Source: an uncultured Alphaproteobacteria bacterium
GTDB taxonomy: Bacteria > Pseudomonadota > Alphaproteobacteria > HIMB59
DNA: 36,927 bases
Direction: 5' to 3'
Assembly: GCA_902610415.1 (NCBI GenBank)
Contig: CACLVL010000008.1
Coordinates: 1 to 36,927 of the forward strand
Positions 25,889 through 33,960 of the stretch are shown here, in pieces. Every line of letters begins with the position of its first letter. The first letter of the stretch is position 1. The translations under genes were made by a program, and so were the position numbers. The notes beneath the pieces are model-generated. The model searched no databases and had not been told where the DNA came from. It saw nothing but the letters and a program-made list of their open reading frames with translations.

Positions 25889-26891
25889 GTATCAATATGT
25901 TGGGTGTCGGTCTGACATTGTAATTATTTAATTTAATTTTTCTAGCCTTCATAATTTCGATAGCATTCCATCCTATCATTGCAGCATTATCAGTGCATAA
26001 GGATAAAGGCACTTGATGGAAATTGAGCTCTTGATTTGCAATAAATTTTCGAAGTTCTGTATTTAAATATTTATTTGCTGCCACCCCACCACAAATAGAA
26101 AAATCATTGATTATAATTTTATCTTTTTTTAATTGTGCAAGGCTATTTAAAATTTTAATTTTGAATAATTTGGATATGGTGTATTGAAACGAAGCTGAGA
26201 AATCTTTCAAAAACATTTTTGTTTTTTTATTTTTTCTTATGAAATCTAACGCTGACGTTTTTAAACCTGAAAAAGAAAAATCGCAATTAGGTTTTTTTGT
26301 TAAAGGCATTGGGAGTTTAATTTTATTATTATTGCCTTTTAAAGCTAACTTCTCTATTTCTGGTCCACCAGGATAACCCAATCCTAAGCCTTTAGCAACT
26401 TTGTCGAAACACTCACCTGCAGAGTCATCGATAGTCGATCCGAGAGTTATAAACTCATTTGAACTTTTAACTAAGACTAATGCTGTGTTCCCTCCTGAGA
26501 CAAGCAAACATAAATATGGAAATTTAATATTAGAAACGAGTCGAGGGGATAATAGATGAGCTTGTAGGTGATTGATCGGGATAAGTTTAATGTTCTTAGA
26601 TATTGACAAACCTTTTGCAAAAGACGTTCCAACAATTAATCCCCCAATCAATCCAGGTCCAAATGTTGCAGCAATTGCTGAAATATTTGAGAAATTAATT
26701 TTTTTGATAGATTTACCTAACAGATCTAGGATTTCTAAATGCTGTCTCGCCGCCATTTCTGGTATGACGCCACCATGGTCTTTATGAAATTTTCTGTGAT
26801 TAATAGTTTCAAGAAACTCAATGTTTTTGTCACCATTTACAATGGATATCGAAGTATCATCACAAGAACTTTCTATTGCCAAAACTTTCAT
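25875..26891 (-). CDS. tsaD: tRNA N6-adenosine threonylcarbamoyltransferase TsaD
   Basis: Transfers the threonylcarbamoyl group from TC-AMP to A37 of ANN-decoding tRNAs, with TsaB and TsaE. ASKHA-fold motifs are ESSCDDTS (7-14), GGVIPEMAARQH near 40, the metal-binding pair in NHLQAH near 107-112, LLVSGGNTALV near 130 and CGGVAANKYL near 265. The length of 338 is normal. It is divergent from the Mic60-like gene with a 29 bp gap. Confidence 0.97.
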   Translation of the reverse strand: MKVLAIESSCDDTSISIVNGDKNIEFLETINHRKFHKDHGGVIPEMAARQHLEILDLLGKSIKKINFSNISAIAATFGPGLIGGLIVGTSFAKGLSISKNIKLIPINHLQAHLLSPRLVSNIKFPYLCLLVSGGNTALVLVKSSNEFITLGSTIDDSAGECFDKVAKGLGLGYPGGPEIEKLALKGNNNKIKLPMPLTKKPNCDFSFSGLKTSALDFIRKNKKTKMFLKDFSASFQYTISKLFKIKILNSLAQLKKDKIIINDFSICGGVAANKYLNTELRKFIANQELNFHQVPLSLCTDNAAMIGWNAIEIMKARKIKLNNYNVRPTPNILIHEHF

Positions 26892-26920
26892 TATTATAAA
26901 AAAATATAGATTCTTATTGA

Positions 26921-27718
26921 ATGTCTGAAAATCAAAAAAATGACAGTAAAAAAAGTTTTCTTCAACGAAACCTTTTTTTAATTATTATCTTTTTAGTCAT
27001 AATTACTGTAGGAGCAGGCTACTTGTATCGAAATAACCTTTTATTATTAGATATACCTCAGTTTAGTAATTCAATGCAAGAAACTCAAATACTTGATACT
27101 GAAAAAAAGACACTTCCAGTTAGTGACTTAAATAATAAAGAGCTCGAAGATAAAGTTGATCGCCTCGAGTCTTTAATACTAGAACTAGCGCAAAATGTTC
27201 AAAATATACCACAGCAGAAAATTATTCAGTCTGAGCCAGAACCACAACAGATCACTCTGTCCAATGATGAAGCATATGAATTAATTTTATCTATCAATCA
27301 AATTATTATTAATATTGATCAACAACAAATTCGAAATAAACATATCCAAAAACTTCAAAATCAATATTTATTTTTTAAAAATGAAAAATTTGAGGAACTA
27401 CTTACAATCCCCGATTATACATATTCAATTCAGCAATTACAAATTAATGAAAATGAATATGTGCAAAAAGAGTTTATGAAAAAAAACAATTTTCAGTGGT
27501 TTAAAAAAATCATTGAAAATATTTTTGAAATTCAAATCACAAAAAATTCCTCAGAACCTTTACCATCGTTTATAAATGCGATGAATAATCGACAATACGC
27601 AAAAGCAATAATAGAATATGAGAAATTAAATTCTAACCAAAAAATATTCTTTAAATCGTCTTACCAACTGGCACAAACATATAATGATAATCAAAATTTT
27701 TTAGAGAATATGATCTGA
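26921..27718 (+). CDS. Mic60/mitofilin-like inner-membrane protein (alphaproteobacterial)
   Basis: A 265-residue protein with a short basic cytoplasmic start, one membrane anchor (about residues 18-36), a helical/coiled-coil region (about 75-100 and beyond) and a C-terminal helical part ending in FINAMNNRQYAKAIIEYEKLNSN. In alphaproteobacteria, Mic60, a relative of the mitochondrial cristae-shaping mitofilin, is encoded between hemD and hemY. Here a HemY-like gene overlaps by one base, which supports the call. It is much shorter than the usual 350-450 residues. I saw no hemC or hemD in the window. Confidence 0.6.
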   Translation: MSENQKNDSKKSFLQRNLFLIIIFLVIITVGAGYLYRNNLLLLDIPQFSNSMQETQILDTEKKTLPVSDLNNKELEDKVDRLESLILELAQNVQNIPQQKIIQSEPEPQQITLSNDEAYELILSINQIIINIDQQQIRNKHIQKLQNQYLFFKNEKFEELLTIPDYTYSIQQLQINENEYVQKEFMKKNNFQWFKKIIENIFEIQITKNSSEPLPSFINAMNNRQYAKAIIEYEKLNSNQKIFFKSSYQLAQTYNDNQNFLENMI

Positions 27719-28149
27719 TGATAAGGCTACTGATAATTTTAATAATTTTTGTTGCTGGTTACGGTTCTCTTTTTTACTTGTTTAACAATGCTGGTAACTT
27801 GTCTCTTGTTTTAGGTATATGGCAATTGAGTATTCCTATTGTTCAATTTCTTTTTGTCTTAATCACATTTGTAATTCTTTTAATTTTATTTTCTTATGCC
27901 TTTACTAAACTTTTTATTTATCCACGTGCTGCATATATGCGTTACAAATCTTCTAATGAACAAAAGGGATTAGAGCATTTAAGAGACGCATTAGTTGCAA
28001 TCACCGAGGGCAATACAGATAAAGCAGCGCAAAGTCAGAAAAAATTTAAAAAATATTTAGGTAGAGATCCCTTGAATAAAATCCTACAAACGCAAATTAA
28101 AAAAACAAAAGAGTTAAAAATTGTTAATGTAGAAAAAGGCTCTGATTAA
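27718..28149 (+). CDS. hemY: HemY N-terminal-domain protein (mini HemY)
   Basis: 143 residues. Two membrane segments (about 2-25 and 40-65) are followed by the typical P-R-A-x-x-x-R turn (YPRAAYMRYKSS) and one helical hairpin (LRDALVAITEGNTDKAAQSQKKFKKYLG). This matches the first third of HemY, a protein of unclear function. Normal HemY continues with TPR repeats to about 400-500 residues; here the frame ends. ATG shares one base with the Mic60-like stop (TGATG). The last 4 bp overlap the convergent transporter gene. Confidence 0.7.
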   Translation: MIRLLIILIIFVAGYGSLFYLFNNAGNLSLVLGIWQLSIPIVQFLFVLITFVILLILFSYAFTKLFIYPRAAYMRYKSSNEQKGLEHLRDALVAITEGNTDKAAQSQKKFKKYLGRDPLNKILQTQIKKTKELKIVNVEKGSD

Positions 28150-29030
28150 CTTAAAAAAATAATACCTGCCCCAAAGCATGTCAAAGTAGCACCTATAACT
28201 GCTAGATGACCTGCATAATTTTTAGTAACAATCCATAATATCGGAATAATCATTATTGGCATGGTGCTTGATAATGTTGATATAACACCAGGGTTTCCAT
28301 ATTTTAAAGCGTATATCAACAATGTCATTCCTACTCCCATCCCCATAAAACCCAAAAATACACTTAAGAGGGTTTTCTTAATGTCCCTCATCCTATCCCA
28401 TAGTTGATTATTTTTAATAAAAAATAAACTGCTGAACATAATTATTGCAGCTACAATTACTCGAAGATAGGAAACCACAATTGGATCTGTTGAGACCAAT
28501 ACAGGTTTCATTAAAATTATCCCAATAGATTGACAAAGAGCAAGCCCTACGCCTGCAAATAAACCTATATATTTATTGCCTTGAATATTTTCTAGGTCAT
28601 CATCAGTAATGGTGCGATTGAACTGAATTGCAATTATAATTCCTAAAAAAATTAAGCCACAACCAATCAGCTCAATTAATGATGGCAAAGTATGAAGAAA
28701 TATTTCTGCTAGAATGATTGTAAATGGAATTTGCATTGAAAAAAGTAATGCCTGTCTTCTTGGCCCTAATCTTTTGAGACACACAAATAAAAAAGTATCA
28801 CCAATAATTATGCCAATAATCGATGACAAAACAATCGCTGTAAATATAGACTCGTTAAAATAAATTGGTTTCCAATTAAAATAAACATAAGGAAAGAAGA
28901 AAACAATAATTCCTAAAAGTCTTAATAAGTTATAATTATAACTTCCAAAGTATCTGACTATTCTGGTAGCAGAGAGAGCTACAGTTGACCATATTGCAGC
29001 TGCCCCAATTGCAAATAGATATCCAATCAC
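28146..29030 (-). CDS. EamA/DMT-superfamily transporter
   Basis: A 294-residue inner-membrane protein with ten hydrophobic segments in two EamA repeats (first about 1-135, second about 152-294). The substrate is unknown; relatives carry metabolites or amino acids. The start is GTG 29030, because the first membrane segment begins at once. TAATAT ends six bases before the GTG and no Shine-Dalgarno lies in between, so it may be leaderless. It is convergent with the HemY gene. Confidence 0.88.
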   Translation of the reverse strand: MIGYLFAIGAAAIWSTVALSATRIVRYFGSYNYNLLRLLGIIVFFFPYVYFNWKPIYFNESIFTAIVLSSIIGIIIGDTFLFVCLKRLGPRRQALLFSMQIPFTIILAEIFLHTLPSLIELIGCGLIFLGIIIAIQFNRTITDDDLENIQGNKYIGLFAGVGLALCQSIGIILMKPVLVSTDPIVVSYLRVIVAAIIMFSSLFFIKNNQLWDRMRDIKKTLLSVFLGFMGMGVGMTLLIYALKYGNPGVISTLSSTMPIMIIPILWIVTKNYAGHLAVIGATLTCFGAGIIFLS

Positions 29031-29036
29031 GGAAGG

Positions 29037-29042
29037 ATATTA
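29037..29042 (-). promoter_or_regulatory. possible -10 element of a leaderless EamA transcript
   Basis: TAATAT on the minus strand ends six bases before GTG 29030. No good -35 is seen at 16-18 bp. It is listed because it repeats the spacing found at four other gene heads. Confidence 0.3.
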
Positions 29043-29093
29043 CAAGTTAAGATAAGAAATAATACTTTTTTATGTTGATTAATTATTGATTTG

Positions 29094-30308
29094 TTAAAAA
29101 TCTAAATCATCAAATGAAATGGATTTAAATACTTCTATTGGTTTATTTGTATTTTGGTCAAGATAAATGTAATCCATAAAGTAGCTCACAAATGAAGAGT
29201 CTGCTTGACCGTCATATGAATATTTATTCGAAAGCATAGAGTCAATAAATTTATCTTTATTTTCAATATTGTTTGTCAATGAGAAATATGGAGCAAACCA
29301 AAAAGTAGACTCATAAGGCATTCTTATCTCATCATTGCCAAAATTTTTTGTATCTGTATCTGAGCTACATGTTTTTCGAGCTGCCTCTGTATACCCAAGT
29401 TTTTTATTTTGTTTAATTGCAATCCTTGGGTCATTAACTGCATCTATGACAATACTGACAATTTCATCAATCGTATGGCTTCCGTTTAGTTTAGTATTTT
29501 TAACATCTATATTTTGTAAATCTAAATTCCACAATGTGCTCATCAAGGGGCTTAATACATGCAAATTGTAATGCAAAGCACACTCCCCCCTTTTACTATC
29601 AAATTTAAATAGGCCAGTGTCAGTTTTATTTTCTCTCATTTGTTTGTAAAAAAAAGAGATTGACTTGTTATACATCTCCAAGTCATTAGTTACTATTGAT
29701 ACCATTAATCTTAAATTATTATTATAGTAAGCATGGTTATTATATCTTGAGACACCTACCTTTTTTGAGAACATGTACTCATTCTTTTTTACAAGTTTCT
29801 TAAACATTTCATCAATTTGCTTAATTTCATTTTTATCAAAAGAGCTTCTCATATGAGAATAAACAAATAAAGTTGGTATAACAGAAATACTAGTGGCATA
29901 GGCATGATCAGAGTCATCTTCATCTTTATGAAAACCAAGTAAGTAATTTGTTTTAACTAATTTTGAGTAGAATTTTTTAATACCTTTTTTTAGGGTATTC
30001 GCCTTTTCATTATTTCCATCTAATTTAGATAACAAGAAATAACAGTATTTCTTGATTATCGGATTTAATTTATGTCTAATTTCATTTCCTATAATATGCC
30101 CTTTTAAATTTTTATCTGGTTTGAGATCTATAAGATCATATTCAATATTTTTTTCATTCTGGCAAGTTTTGTTGAGATTTTTTTCCTTTTCTAAGGTTGA
30201 TAAGAGACTATTTTGATTTATAAAAATTGTTCCAGGATTAGAAATTTCATAATCGTTAGCCCAAATAAAGTTTGGTAAAATTAAAAATATTAAAAATAAA
30301 GTTCTAAT
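29094..30308 (-). CDS. periplasmic alginate-lyase-like (PL5-type) enzyme, apparent ATT start
   Basis: A 404-residue secreted protein. The first ATG/GTG/TTG is TTG 30035, but the frame continues 91 codons upstream without a stop. That stretch encodes a clean signal peptide (RTLFLIFLILPNFIWA, cut before Asn-Asp). It begins at ATT 30308, preceded by TAAGGTAGT as a likely Shine-Dalgarno; an in-frame TAA lies four codons further upstream. The catalytic pattern of family 5 polysaccharide lyases is kept: Asn191-His192 in YNNHAYY, then Arg240 and Tyr247 in KRGECALHY with the R-x6-Y spacing. It probably cleaves an acidic polysaccharide in the periplasm. The substrate is not established. Confidence 0.65.
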   Translation of the reverse strand: MRTLFLIFLILPNFIWANDYEISNPGTIFINQNSLLSTLEKEKNLNKTCQNEKNIEYDLIDLKPDKNLKGHIIGNEIRHKLNPIIKKYCYFLLSKLDGNNEKANTLKKGIKKFYSKLVKTNYLLGFHKDEDDSDHAYATSISVIPTLFVYSHMRSSFDKNEIKQIDEMFKKLVKKNEYMFSKKVGVSRYNNHAYYNNNLRLMVSIVTNDLEMYNKSISFFYKQMRENKTDTGLFKFDSKRGECALHYNLHVLSPLMSTLWNLDLQNIDVKNTKLNGSHTIDEIVSIVIDAVNDPRIAIKQNKKLGYTEAARKTCSSDTDTKNFGNDEIRMPYESTFWFAPYFSLTNNIENKDKFIDSMLSNKYSYDGQADSSFVSYFMDYIYLDQNTNKPIEVFKSISFDDLDF

Positions 30309-30334
30309 AAATCTACTACCTTACTTAAATTTAC

Positions 30335-30355
30335 TTTTAAACCTCAGGTTTAAAA
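30335..30355. repeat. perfect inverted repeat upstream of the alginate-lyase-like gene
   Basis: TTTTAAACC-TCA-GGTTTAAAA: nine paired bases around a 3-base loop, about 27 bp before the ATT start and 7 bp from the BI-1 terminator. It may be an operator, an RNA hairpin in the leader or a second weak terminator. Confidence 0.5.
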
Positions 30356-30361
30356 AGATAT

Positions 30362-30393
30362 AAAAAAAGGGGCTTAAAAAGATAGCCCCCTTT
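30362..30393 (-). terminator. rho-independent terminator of the BI-1 family gene
   Basis: On the minus strand AAAGGGGGCT pairs with AGCCCC plus T's around an AT loop, followed by a run of seven T (poly-A at 30362-30368 on the plus strand). It starts about 24 bp after the stop of the BI-1 gene. Confidence 0.85.
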
Positions 30394-30416
30394 AAAAAAT
30401 TTATTTTCAATATATG

Positions 30417-31124
30417 TTATCTGCGCTGACCAAATAATTGCATTAACATTATGAACAGATTTATAAAGTCTAAGTATAATGTCAGTGCACCCATGATGGC
30501 AGCTTTTCCTGCAAAAGCAGTTCCGGCAACCTGGTAATAAGTAGATTTAATTCTTTGTGTATCGTATGCAGTTAATCCTACAAACACCAATACACCCACA
30601 CATGAAATTACAAATTGCATCGCTGAGCTTTGTAAAAAAATATTCACAATACTTGCTATGATAATTCCTATTAGTCCCATGATTAGAAATGAACCAAACT
30701 TAGTTAAATCACGCTTCGTTGTATACCCGTAGATACTCATTGCAGCAAAAGTACAGCTAGTTATTAAAAATACTCTAACTATGCTCACGCCTGTAAAAAC
30801 TATGAATATATAGGACAGTGATATTCCCATTACTGCAGCAAAAGCCCAGAACGTCATTTGAGCGGCAGACAGGGACATTTTTTGTAATCTTGCACCTAAA
30901 AAGAAAATAAATCCAAGCGGAGCAAGCATTACAACCCATTGAAGCGCAGTGCCATAAATAGCCCCCATTAAAGTAGGAGACTGAGAAAATCCCCATGCCA
31001 CTAAACCACTAATCGCTAAACCAGAAGTCATATAATTATAGACTTTCATCATATAATCTCTAAGACCCTGATCTATTGCTGTAGTTTTTGACTGCGAATA
31101 GGTATTTTGATTTAATTCAACCAT
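30417..31124 (-). CDS. Bax inhibitor-1/YccA family inner-membrane protein
   Basis: 235 residues with seven hydrophobic segments. The family features ATG-proximal DQGLRDYMMKVYNYM, LVFVGLTAYDTQRIK (about residue 180) and a C-terminal LYLDFINLFIMLMQLFG are all seen. Bacterial members act as pH-sensitive calcium leak channels or modulate FtsH proteolysis (YccA). A strong Shine-Dalgarno (AAGGAG) precedes ATG 31124. It is a single-gene unit with its own terminator, divergent from tas. Confidence 0.95.
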   Translation of the reverse strand: MVELNQNTYSQSKTTAIDQGLRDYMMKVYNYMTSGLAISGLVAWGFSQSPTLMGAIYGTALQWVVMLAPLGFIFFLGARLQKMSLSAAQMTFWAFAAVMGISLSYIFIVFTGVSIVRVFLITSCTFAAMSIYGYTTKRDLTKFGSFLIMGLIGIIIASIVNIFLQSSAMQFVISCVGVLVFVGLTAYDTQRIKSTYYQVAGTAFAGKAAIMGALTLYLDFINLFIMLMQLFGQRR

Positions 31125-31159
31125 TGTTTCTCCTTAATTAAATTAATATGGCTATTATC

Positions 31160-31188
31160 TTGATATTTTTCAAGTAAAACCGTATGAA
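31160..31188 (+). promoter_or_regulatory. tas promoter, probably leaderless
   Basis: TTGATA (31160-31165), a 17 bp spacer, TATGAA (31183-31188). The seventh base after the -10 is the A of ATG 31195. No Shine-Dalgarno precedes the start. Confidence 0.5.
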
Positions 31189-31194
31189 TATTTT

Positions 31195-32232
31195 ATGAAA
31201 TTCAAGCCCCTAGGAAACACAGACCTTCAAGTAAGCCTTATTTGTTTAGGTACAATGACGTGGGGTGAACAAAATACCGAAAATGACGCATTTGAACAAA
31301 TGGATTACTCCTTGGAACAAGGGGTAAATTTCTTTGACACAGCAGAATATTACTCAGTCAAAGGCAAAAAAAATACCTACGGTGCTACTGAAAAAATTAT
31401 TGGTAATTGGTTTAAACAAAAAAATAATAGGGAAAAGATAATTTTAGCTTCAAAGGTCGCTGGCCCTGATGTGAGATGGATAAGAGGTGGTGGTCTTCAA
31501 TTTCACGAGAAACACTTTACTGAAGCACTAGAGGGTAGTTTAAAAAGACTTCAAACAGATTACATTGACCTTTATCAACTACACTGGCCTGAAAGGAAAA
31601 CAAATTTCTTTGGAAGATTAGGATATAAAAATTATACACAAGAAAAAGATTGGACACCTTTTGAAGAAATTTTAGAGACAGCAAAAAAATTTGTTGATCA
31701 AGGGAAAATCAGATATTTAGGATTGTCAAACGAAACACCTTATGGTCTATCTAACTATATTAATTTGTCCAATTATAAAAATTTACCGAGGGTAATGTCT
31801 GTGCAAAACCCTTACAGTTTATTAAATCGTACCTATGAAGTGGGAATGTCTGAAATATCCATAAGAGATCAGGTAGGTTTGTTAGCATACTCTCCTTTAG
31901 CTTGCGGAGTGCTGACAGGGAAATATCGAAACTCCAAAAAACCTGAAGGAGCCAGACTTACAATTTGGGATGATTGGACTAGGTACACCAATGAAAGATC
32001 AATTGATGCAACAGATCAATATTGTAAAATTGCAGAAAACCACGGATTAACTCCCACAGAACTATCATTGGCATTTGTTAACCAACAGGACTTCGTGACA
32101 AGCAATATTATTGGTGCAACAAAAATGGACCAGTTAAAAGAGAATATAAAATCAGTAGATATAGAACTCTCCAAACAAATACTAGATGAGATTGATGAGG
32201 TGCATGAAGACAACCCATCTCCTGCACCTTAA
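31195..32232 (+). CDS. tas: Tas-type NADP(H)-dependent aldo/keto reductase
   Basis: 345 residues, a TIM-barrel oxidoreductase. It follows E. coli Tas almost segment by segment: LGTMTWGEQN (19-28), DTAEYYSV with the catalytic tyrosine (near 49-56), ASKVAGP with the catalytic lysine, SLKRLQTDYIDLYQLHWPER, IRYLGLSNETPYG, QNPYSLLNR, and the C-terminal ATKMDQLKENI and PAP. The physiological substrate is unknown. The pterin dehydratase gene starts three bases after its stop, so the two are co-transcribed. Confidence 0.94.
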   Translation: MKFKPLGNTDLQVSLICLGTMTWGEQNTENDAFEQMDYSLEQGVNFFDTAEYYSVKGKKNTYGATEKIIGNWFKQKNNREKIILASKVAGPDVRWIRGGGLQFHEKHFTEALEGSLKRLQTDYIDLYQLHWPERKTNFFGRLGYKNYTQEKDWTPFEEILETAKKFVDQGKIRYLGLSNETPYGLSNYINLSNYKNLPRVMSVQNPYSLLNRTYEVGMSEISIRDQVGLLAYSPLACGVLTGKYRNSKKPEGARLTIWDDWTRYTNERSIDATDQYCKIAENHGLTPTELSLAFVNQQDFVTSNIIGATKMDQLKENIKSVDIELSKQILDEIDEVHEDNPSPAP

Positions 32233-32235
32233 AAA

Positions 32236-32478
32236 ATGACTGAATGGCCAAAAGATAATCAAGGAAGATTAACAAAAACTTTTGCTTTTAAGAATTACCG
32301 AAAAAGCTTTGCATTTACATGTCAAGTAGCAATGCTATCTGAAAAAAAAAATCATCATCCCCAAATAATTTTAGATTACGGCAGTGTCACTATCGCACTT
32401 ATTTCTCATGAGGTGCAGAAAGTCACCCAAAGAGATCTAGATTTGGCAGAACAAATAGATAAAATTTATCAAAAATAA
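32236..32478 (+). CDS. phhB: pterin-4a-carbinolamine dehydratase
   Basis: 80 residues. The active-site motif KKNHHPQ (39-45) is followed by YGSVTIALISHEVQKVTQRDLDLAEQID, the typical pattern with the third conserved histidine. It dehydrates 4a-hydroxy-tetrahydropterins and may also recycle pterins or molybdopterin relatives. It is slightly shorter at the N-terminus than the usual 95-110 residues. No pterin-dependent hydroxylase is seen nearby. Confidence 0.92.
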   Translation: MTEWPKDNQGRLTKTFAFKNYRKSFAFTCQVAMLSEKKNHHPQIILDYGSVTIALISHEVQKVTQRDLDLAEQIDKIYQK

Positions 32479-32517
32479 ATTCATATTACTTGAGATGGTT
32501 TTATTTTTAGGTTTTAT

Positions 32518-33960
32518 ATGAAAAACAATCTAGAGAAAGCAAAAGAGCTTTTTTTTAAAAGTCTCGAGTACCAGTTTAATGGTGACTTAAATAGAGCCAA
32601 AACGATTCTTGAGGAGGCACTAATTTTTGCTCCAGAGAGGTCTAGCATTATAAATAACTTATTGGTAATTAATTTTTCTTTAAAAAATAATCAATCTCTT
32701 ATTAAATTATCAAATCACATTGAAAGAATTGGAATAGAAAAAATATACTACTCAAAAATCGCTCTTGCTTATGTTGATCACATAAATAGAGATTATGAAG
32801 AATCAATATCAAAAACTAAATTAATTTTAGAAAGTCAAGATAGCAACATAGAGGGACACTGCATTGACTTACTTATAAAAAACTATTTTAAAACTTGTAA
32901 CTTAGAAAAATTATTTTTTTATTTAAGATTAAGTCTTAAAAAGAATATAAATCATGAACAAAGCCTCTATAGCGTAGGTAGCATTTTACAATATTTATCA
33001 AAACCAAGAGCTTCGATATATTTTATCAGGAAATCATTACAAATAAGAAAAAATGAGAGTTACAATTCGTGTTTGGCTCAAGCTTACCTAAAACTTAAAA
33101 ATTTTGATAAAGGGTTAAGACTGTGGGAGAGTAGGTTACTAATAAATAATACAAATTCAAAAATAATTGACTCATTGAAATTTTTCAAATCAATTAATGA
33201 TTTAAGTAACAAGAAAGTTTTAATAGTTTGTGAACAAGGATTAGGGGACACGATCAACTTTTCAAGATTTGTAAAACTATTAAAAAAATACACTTCTTCG
33301 ATTACATTCACAGTTCAAGATAAGTTATATGATTTATTTAAAGACTTTGATAATGTGGTAAAAATTGTAAGAAAAAGTGACTTAATCCAATTTGATTATG
33401 ACTTCACAATACCACTAGCAAGTTTAATGAATCTACTAAAATTAAAATATGATGATATTAAATTCGAGTGCCTAAATTTGAGAAAAGAAAAATATCCAAT
33501 CCAATTAAGCACCGATAAGTTTAATGTTGCATTTTCAAATTATGGAAATGAAGATTACATAAATGATCAGTTTAGATCTATTAATATCTCTAAAATGTCA
33601 AAAATATTCGATAATTTATCAATAAATTTTTTTAGTTTATCTCCAAATCTAAAGGGTTCCTTTTTAAAAAGACATAATATTACAGATGTGAGTCATCTGA
33701 AATTTGAAGAAATTGGAAATTTTTTAAAAGATATTGACTTGGTTTTTACAACAGATACCGTATTTGTTCATTTGTGTGGTATTTTAAACATTAATTGTAT
33801 TATGTTACTAAATAAAAACTCTGAGTGGAGATGGTTTGATGATAAAAAAAATACAATTTGGTACCCGTCTATTAGAATTTTAAAACAAAAAAAAATTAAT
33901 AATTGGGAACGAGAAATTAATATTATTGCCAAGTTTCTTGAGATAAAAAAAAATAAATAG
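32518..33960 (+). CDS. TPR protein with GT9-like glycosyltransferase domain
   Basis: 480 residues. TPR-like helices cover about 1-215 (for example NRAKTILEEALIFAPERSSIINNL). The second half resembles glycosyltransferase family 9 (heptosyltransferase-like). The first nucleotide-sugar domain opens with CEQGLGDTINFSRFVKLL near 239, and the second has DLVFTTDTVFVHLCGIL near 407 and EWRWFDDKKNTIWYPSIRILKQ near 437-458. Such fusions are common in marine alphaproteobacteria and may glycosylate a surface component. An AGG is weakly placed before ATG 32518. It abuts the DUF3429 gene with no gap. Confidence 0.82.
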   Translation: MKNNLEKAKELFFKSLEYQFNGDLNRAKTILEEALIFAPERSSIINNLLVINFSLKNNQSLIKLSNHIERIGIEKIYYSKIALAYVDHINRDYEESISKTKLILESQDSNIEGHCIDLLIKNYFKTCNLEKLFFYLRLSLKKNINHEQSLYSVGSILQYLSKPRASIYFIRKSLQIRKNESYNSCLAQAYLKLKNFDKGLRLWESRLLINNTNSKIIDSLKFFKSINDLSNKKVLIVCEQGLGDTINFSRFVKLLKKYTSSITFTVQDKLYDLFKDFDNVVKIVRKSDLIQFDYDFTIPLASLMNLLKLKYDDIKFECLNLRKEKYPIQLSTDKFNVAFSNYGNEDYINDQFRSINISKMSKIFDNLSINFFSLSPNLKGSFLKRHNITDVSHLKFEEIGNFLKDIDLVFTTDTVFVHLCGILNINCIMLLNKNSEWRWFDDKKNTIWYPSIRILKQKKINNWEREINIIAKFLEIKKNK

